From Sphingomonadales bacterium (GTDB taxonomy: Bacteria; Pseudomonadota; Alphaproteobacteria; Sphingomonadales; Sphingomonadaceae): a stretch of DNA of 9,154 bases. The stretch spans positions 1 through 9,154 of the forward strand of contig JAGXGT010000085.1 in NCBI GenBank assembly GCA_024636595.1, written 5' to 3'. The notes under the pieces are model-generated. The model saw only the letters and a list, made by a program, of their open reading frames with translations, was not told the DNA's origin and made no database searches. Of the stretch, positions 5,810 to 9,154 are shown piece after piece; the stretch's first letter is position 1, and each line of letters opens with the position of its first letter. The position numbers and the translations under genes are program-made.

Positions 5810-6253
5810 TCAAGAAGTCGCGTCTTCCAGATAATCAATGAGGCGACCGTCCGCTCTCAATTCACCCTGATAGTTCCGTAGCAGCGTTTGTGCCGAAGCC
5901 GTCAGGTCTTCATCATCGAGCGCCTTTTCGAATTTCTTGCGAAGATGCTCCTCGCCTGTATCAACCGCTTCAATCGCAGCTTCGTCATTATCCTGTACCG
6001 CAGCGCTGAGACCCATGAAGACACGGTGGGCCGACGCCAGAATCGTACCGTCATCTTCCGGCTTGCCACCAAGGTCAATAATTGCGTTCCGCACCGCAGC
6101 AGACATGGCGCTGCGAGACGCCGCGCGACGCGAGAAGAAGTTTTTCAAGGTATCGCGATCCGCAATCTCGGCAGCTTTTTCATAGCCGTGTTTGGAATCG
6201 ATCAGGGTTTCAAGTATGTCATTCAATATATCGGTGGAAGCGTTCCTTGTCAT
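5810..6253 (-). CDS. DUF2383 / PA2169-family four-helix-bundle protein
   Basis: A 147-aa soluble, almost wholly helical, charged protein. Landmarks are the N-terminal LNDILETLIDSKHGYEKAAEIAD (about residues 10-32), then FFSRRAASRSAMSAAVRNAIIDLGGKPEDDGT (about 39-70), with the L-G-G-x-P-x-x-x-G-T turn typical of the family, and AHRVFMGLSAA (about 75-85). This is the ferritin-like PA2169/DUF2383 fold. Its members are often stress-induced in proteobacteria; the biochemical role is unknown. The ATG at 6253 has GAGG 5-8 bases upstream. A sigma-EcfG-type promoter lies at 6287-6311, and the PLDc_N gene follows. Confidence 0.87.
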   Translation of the reverse strand: MTRNASTDILNDILETLIDSKHGYEKAAEIADRDTLKNFFSRRAASRSAMSAAVRNAIIDLGGKPEDDGTILASAHRVFMGLSAAVQDNDEAAIEAVDTGEEHLRKKFEKALDDEDLTASAQTLLRNYQGELRADGRLIDYLEDATS

Positions 6254-6286
6254 GTCGTCCTCGTTTTACAATTGTTATGACAAATA

Positions 6287-6311
6287 AACATCGGACCGGC
6301 CTTCCGGTTCC
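6287..6311 (-). promoter_or_regulatory. sigma-EcfG-type promoter for DUF2383-PLDc_N
   Basis: On the minus strand GGAAC (6311-6307), 16 bases, then TGTT (6290-6287): exact -35 and one mismatch in -10. The predicted start near 6280 gives a leader of roughly 27 bases carrying the GAGG ribosome binding site. It is back-to-back with the plus-strand site at 6335-6359. Confidence 0.58.
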
Positions 6312-6334
6312 CAACTATATTTTGCCGGACACGG

Positions 6335-6359
6335 GGAACTATTGTTATGGTACGGCGTA
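6335..6359 (+). promoter_or_regulatory. sigma-EcfG-type promoter for the BON-MscS gene
   Basis: GGAAC (6335-6339), 16 bases, then CGTA (6356-6359): exact -35 and one mismatch in -10. The ATG at 6385 would lie about 18 bases into the transcript. The two divergent -35 boxes here are separated by 23 bases, so two polymerases may compete or share one open region. Confidence 0.58.
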
Positions 6360-6384
6360 TGCGAATGTTATTGACTGGAAATTC

Positions 6385-7773
6385 ATGCCCCTAAATCGCG
6401 GTTTTCTGACCATAATATGTTTGGCAATCGGCCTTGGCCCAGCTGCCGTGGGCCTCTCCTTACCCGCGGCGGCTTATGGCCAGGTGGCAGTGGTAGAGAC
6501 CGCCGATAATCCGGAGCCGGTCATCGATCTGGCGGCCAGCAGTGTAGACGATATCGCGATTGCGGATCGGATGCGCGGTATTTTCAAGGAAATCAACGGA
6601 CTGGAGGCCGTCGCGGTCACCGTTGATGCCGGTGTCGTTCGCCTGACCGGACCGATAGCCGATAGCGAATCCGCAGACCGGGCCAAGGCCATTGCACAGC
6701 GCGTATCGGGTGTCGTCACGGTGGAAACGCAATTCGAACGCGACCTGTCGGTGGGTAGCAATGTTGAGCCGGTTGTCGACAAATTCGGAGCAAGTTTGCA
6801 GAATTTCCTGTCGGCGTTGCCGCTCCTCGGGATCGCCTTTCTTGTCGCGATAGCGGTGGGATTGTTGGGCCATTTTCTCGCTTCGTTGATGGGCTTCTGG
6901 CGACGGGTGAGCCCAAATATTTTTCTGGCCGAACTGATCGCGGGATCCATCCGCGTCGTCTTCATCATGATCGGGATATTCATTGGCCTGGATATTCTTA
7001 ACGCTACGGCTTTGCTTGGAGCGGTCCTGGGGGGCGCAGGCGTAATCGGCCTGGCGGTCGGCTTTGCCCTCCGTGATACCGTCGATAATTATATGTCGAG
7101 TATCATGCTGAGTATCCGGCAACCGTTTCGCGCCAATGATCATGTGCTGATCGGTGAGCGGGAGGGCCGGGTCGTGCGATTGACCTCACGGGCAACAATT
7201 TTGATGACACTGAACGGCAACCATCTGCGCATTCCCAACGCGACCGTTTTTAGAGCGGAAATATTGAACTATTCGCGCAATCCCCAACGCCGGTTCAGTT
7301 TTGAACTGGGGGTCGATGCAGATGACGATCCCGCCGCTGCCATCGAAACCGGGCTGTTGGCGATCAACGGACAGGATTTCGTGCTGAACGACCCCGAGGC
7401 TACGGCGGAAATAAAGGAAGTCGGAGACTCCAATATCGTGATTGCCTTTCATGGCTGGATTGACCAACGTAATAGCGATTTCAAAAAGGCGAGGGGCGCG
7501 GCGATCCGGGTCACCAAAAATGCTCTGGAGGAATGCGGCTTCGCTCTACCGGAGCCAATATACCGTCTGCGGTTCGATAGTGGCGCGCAACCGATCATTG
7601 GAGAAATCAAGGAGGTGCAACCGACCCCCGCCGCCAGCGGCGCACCGAAAAAAGCGACGGCGAAAGAGGCTGTCGATGTATCTCCGGAAGATCATGTGGA
7701 GAAATTGGTGGATTCGGAGCGATCGGATAGTGGCTCCTCCGATCTATTGGACGATCAGCAGCCCGTGGAGTGA
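6385..7773 (+). CDS. MscS-family mechanosensitive channel with periplasmic BON domain
   Basis: A 462-aa protein. Start at ATG 6385 is chosen because a promoter-like site ends at 6359 and the protein then begins with a clear signal peptide (about residues 1-33, ending SLPAAAYGQ). The frame stays open upstream only through promoter DNA. A BON domain follows (about 53-120: short helix, then VAVTVDAGVVRLTGPIAD, then VVTVETQF), which should be periplasmic and is thought to bind phospholipid or the envelope. Three membrane helices follow (about 146-170, 185-207 and 208-232); the last is the Gly/Ala-rich pore helix with AVLGGAGVIGLAVGFALRD. The MscS beta domain contains HLRIPNATVFRAEILNYSRNP. A low-complexity charged tail covers about 408-462. 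Fusion with BON distinguishes it from the short MscS at 2422-3306. It should gate under membrane tension. Confidence 0.9.
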   Translation: MPLNRGFLTIICLAIGLGPAAVGLSLPAAAYGQVAVVETADNPEPVIDLAASSVDDIAIADRMRGIFKEINGLEAVAVTVDAGVVRLTGPIADSESADRAKAIAQRVSGVVTVETQFERDLSVGSNVEPVVDKFGASLQNFLSALPLLGIAFLVAIAVGLLGHFLASLMGFWRRVSPNIFLAELIAGSIRVVFIMIGIFIGLDILNATALLGAVLGGAGVIGLAVGFALRDTVDNYMSSIMLSIRQPFRANDHVLIGEREGRVVRLTSRATILMTLNGNHLRIPNATVFRAEILNYSRNPQRRFSFELGVDADDDPAAAIETGLLAINGQDFVLNDPEATAEIKEVGDSNIVIAFHGWIDQRNSDFKKARGAAIRVTKNALEECGFALPEPIYRLRFDSGAQPIIGEIKEVQPTPAASGAPKKATAKEAVDVSPEDHVEKLVDSERSDSGSSDLLDDQQPVE

Positions 7774-7878
7774 ACGGCGACCGCGCTAATCTATGTTAGA
7801 GCAATTCGCTCACAAACCATCTATCCGGCTTTTTCAATATTAGGTTAGGCTAAAAACGCCGCTAGTAGAAAGTTGTTC

Positions 7879-8307
7879 GTGCCCCGCCAGTCAATCACCT
7901 CCCTGATTTATGTTAGCACCGCTAGGCCGGGACTGGACCAAGACGACTTTTCGTCGATCTTGAATGTCGCGGAACGCAATAATGAGCGTTTCGGGATTAC
8001 AGGGCTGATTCTATATAACGGGTTCAATTTCATTCAATGTCTTGAGGGCGATCGAGCGAGCGTGAACGATCGGCTATATCACATTGGTTTGGACGATCGA
8101 CATCATGGCCTGACTATTCTCAGTCACCACGACATGCCTAACCGGCAATTTGCGCAATGGAGCATGGCTGGTCAATATTTACCCGTACAACAGGGCTTGT
8201 CCCAAGCTGGTCTGGCAGAAATCTTGTCGGACGATGCCGTTACCGAGGCGACCAAGCGGTTGTTCGCAAGCTTTCTATCGCTTGGCGCCAAACAGCCGAC
8301 TCAATAG
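7879..8307 (+). CDS. BLUF-domain blue-light sensor protein
   Basis: A 142-aa protein from GTG 7879. A TTG two codons earlier is possible, but AGAAAG is better spaced for the GTG; neither site is strong. The BLUF domain covers about residues 6-100 and binds FAD. All key residues are present: Tyr11 (SLIYVSTA), Asn35 (ERNNERFGITGL), Gln53 (FIQCLEG), and Trp94/Met96 (FAQWSM). The Tyr-Gln pair drives the light-induced hydrogen-bond switch in this family. About 45 residues follow with no recognised effector domain, so this is a short-type BLUF that probably acts by binding another protein. It lies 105 bp after the BON-MscS gene and 450 bp before nepR; a link between light and the stress response is inference. 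No GGAAC-type promoter is seen upstream. Confidence 0.9.
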   Translation: MPRQSITSLIYVSTARPGLDQDDFSSILNVAERNNERFGITGLILYNGFNFIQCLEGDRASVNDRLYHIGLDDRHHGLTILSHHDMPNRQFAQWSMAGQYLPVQQGLSQAGLAEILSDDAVTEATKRLFASFLSLGAKQPTQ

Positions 8308-8380
8308 TCTCGCTCAGTAAAGGGCGCGCGATCCTGCATTATTGCCGATCTGCTGCAGTGCGATTGAAATAGCCGAGGCC

Positions 8381-8602
8381 TTAGTCAACGGATTTTCCCT
8401 TCGCCGAGGCTTTCCGCGCCTTTTCCAGATCGGCGGCTTCATCGCCGTCGAGGGCGTTGGCAGCCTCTTTCGCTTTACCTTCAACGTCGCCATTCTCGGC
8501 GAATGCATGCTGCGCTTCCTGAAAGCGGCGTGAGCCTTCCCGGCTTCCTTCGCCTTCCATCTTCAGGTTCGATTTGTCTTTCGTTTCTGCTGTATCGGTC
8601 AT
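8381..8602 (-). CDS. 73-aa hydrophilin-like stress protein
   Basis: A very hydrophilic 73-aa protein starting MTDTAETKDKSNLKMEGEGS, with GSREGSRRFQEAQHAFAENGDVEGKAKEAANALDGDEA in the middle. It is rich in Gly, Glu, Ala, Lys, Asp and Ser, has no Cys or Trp and no hydrophobic core segment, so it is probably disordered or only helical when bound, like hydrophilins that protect against drying or osmotic stress. I recall similar small proteins in other alphaproteobacteria, with the same G-S-x-E-G-x-R-x-x-x-E-x-x-x-x-F core, but know no function. The ATG at 8602 has GGAGA about 10 bases upstream. A perfect sigma-EcfG promoter lies upstream. It is divergent from nepR and convergent with the BLUF gene. 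Confidence 0.8.
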   Translation of the reverse strand: MTDTAETKDKSNLKMEGEGSREGSRRFQEAQHAFAENGDVEGKAKEAANALDGDEAADLEKARKASAKGKSVD

Positions 8603-8642
8603 TGCCTAAATCTCCGGGTGAAATTTGTTTCTATATGTGCTT

Positions 8643-8667
8643 AACGCATGGCTGTTAGGTTTGTTCC
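8643..8667 (-). promoter_or_regulatory. sigma-EcfG promoter of the hydrophilin gene, perfect consensus
   Basis: On the minus strand GGAAC (8667-8663), 16 bases, then CGTT (8646-8643): an exact match to the general stress consensus. The predicted start near 8636 leaves a leader of about 34 bases with the GGAGA ribosome binding site. This is the clearest promoter in the window. Confidence 0.8.
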
Positions 8668-8699
8668 GGGCAGTCCTGCACTGGTTCAAAAATTTAAGT

Positions 8700-8724
8700 G
8701 CAACCTTTCCGGACATCAGGTGTT
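8700..8724 (+). promoter_or_regulatory. candidate sigma-EcfG autoregulatory promoter of nepR-ecfG
   Basis: GCAAC (8700-8704), 16 bases, then TGTT (8721-8724), one mismatch in each box. The predicted start near 8731 leaves about 25 bases before the TTG start, including the GAGG ribosome binding site. nepR-ecfG operons are commonly autoregulated by EcfG, which supports a weak match in this place, but a separate housekeeping promoter cannot be excluded. Confidence 0.42.
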
Positions 8725-8755
8725 ATGTTTTCAAGCAAATGAAACGAGGCATGGT

Positions 8756-8992
8756 TTGACGAGCCAAGATAAAAATCAAACTGAATCATCAAAGCGTAAT
8801 GATGAAGGGCAGCAGTCAAAGGACAGGCCGGTGAAAAGCAAGGAAGACATGCAGCAAAGATTAGGCCTTGGACTGAAGAGCATGTATCTGAGTGTTCTGG
8901 ACGAGCCGTTACCGGATGATATGCTGGCGCTTTTGAATCAGTTGGAAGACGATGACGACTCGGACGCCAGTCGGCCACACCTCGATGAATAA
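8756..8992 (+). CDS. nepR: NepR-type anti-sigma factor of the general stress response
   Basis: A 78-aa protein if started at TTG 8756, which has GAGG 7-10 bases upstream; no ATG or GTG with a comparable site exists, and the in-frame ATG at 8648 lies in promoter DNA. The first 30 residues are polar and probably disordered. The NepR core follows: QQRLGLGLKSMYLSVLDEPLPDDMLALLNQLE at about 33-64, with the family L-x-x-x-Y-x-x-x-L-x-E-P-L-P-x-x-x-x-x-L-L signature. The two helices wrap around EcfG in unstressed cells and are captured by PhyR when stress comes. An acidic tail (EDDDDSD) follows. The gene overlaps ecfG by 8 bases, so the inhibitor and sigma factor are made together. Confidence 0.9.
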   Translation: MTSQDKNQTESSKRNDEGQQSKDRPVKSKEDMQQRLGLGLKSMYLSVLDEPLPDDMLALLNQLEDDDDSDASRPHLDE

Positions 8993-9154
8993 GACCAAGG
9001 CTCTACCACCATCAGAGTTCAAACAGCAATTGACAGAAGCCATTCCGCATTTGCGCGCGTTTGGGCGGAGCTTGTCAGGCGACCGGGACGTGGCCGATGA
9101 TCTCGTTCAGGACACGTTGTTGAAAGCGTGGGCCGCAAGGGACCGCTTCATAGC
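8985..9154 (+). CDS. ecfG: EcfG-type general stress sigma factor (partial, N-terminal 56 codons)
   Basis: Begins at ATG 8985, inside the last codons of nepR (overlap ATGAATAA), and runs off the right edge. The visible part is MNKTKALPPSEFKQQLTEAI followed by sigma region 2 (PHLRAFGRSLSGDRDVADDLVQDTLLKAWAARDRF), with the D-x-A-D-D-L-V-Q-D-T-x-L-K-A-W motif of ECF sigma factors, which contacts the -10 element and core polymerase. Position right after nepR and the sequence identify it as the EcfG group, which activates GGAAC/CGTT promoters. No strong ribosome binding site precedes it, so translational coupling to nepR is likely. Region 4 is outside the window. Confidence 0.92.
   Translation, partial: MNKTKALPPSEFKQQLTEAIPHLRAFGRSLSGDRDVADDLVQDTLLKAWAARDRFI

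Noticed and set aside
6082..6384. N-terminal extension of the BON-MscS reading frame
   Set aside because: It overlaps the DUF2383 coding start and the divergent promoters. The signal peptide starts at the ATG at 6385.
6460..7143. Minus-strand 227-codon ORF antisense to BON-MscS
   Set aside because: It is a shadow frame of a well-supported channel gene, with a low-complexity, highly charged and implausible translation.
7783..7802. Imperfect hairpin after the BON-MscS stop codon as a terminator
   Set aside because: The stem GCGCTAA/TTAGAGC has one mismatch and no T-run follows on the plus strand, so termination is not supported.

Overview
The window looks like chromosomal DNA from an alphaproteobacterium of the order Sphingomonadales, with moderate GC. 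The strongest evidence is at the right edge: a NepR-type anti-sigma factor gene overlaps the start of an EcfG-type ECF sigma factor gene. This pair is the core of the alphaproteobacterial general stress response (GSR). Repeated promoter-like sites of the form GGAAC-N16-CGTT (the sigma-EcfG consensus), and small stress-associated families (DUF2383, DUF202, PLDc_N, BON-MscS, a hydrophilin-like protein), fit the same picture. No insertion sequence, CRISPR array, tRNA or rRNA was seen.

Layout. The left end is the last 21 codons of what looks like a 3-methyladenine DNA glycosylase I gene (tag). A DUF2254 membrane protein gene follows on +. A convergent gap (about 1496-1726) holds a perfect sigma-EcfG-type promoter on the minus strand with no good gene below it, only an 11-bp inverted repeat; I propose a small RNA there. 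Next come a GNAT acetyltransferase and a small MscS channel on the minus strand, divergent from a two-HKD phospholipase D-family enzyme on +. The minus strand then carries a 40-aa membrane peptide gene whose stop codon lies in its terminator loop, a DUF202 (YidH-like) protein, a PLDc_N mini-protein and a DUF2383 protein. Divergent from DUF2383, a secreted/inner-membrane BON-MscS channel gene runs on +, followed by a BLUF blue-light sensor. The right end has a 73-aa hydrophilic protein gene (minus), divergent from nepR-ecfG.

How it works together (inference). The window appears to be a GSR island. The sigma factor gene and its inhibitor sit beside probable targets that act mainly at the envelope: two mechanosensitive channels, phospholipid remodelling, and small membrane proteins. 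A hydrophilin and a light sensor are also present. The six GGAAC-type sites lie in intergenic DNA at correct orientation for a neighbouring gene or, in one case, for no annotated gene. PhyR, the response regulator that normally sequesters NepR, is not in the window; the place next to nepR where it often sits is taken by the hydrophilin gene.
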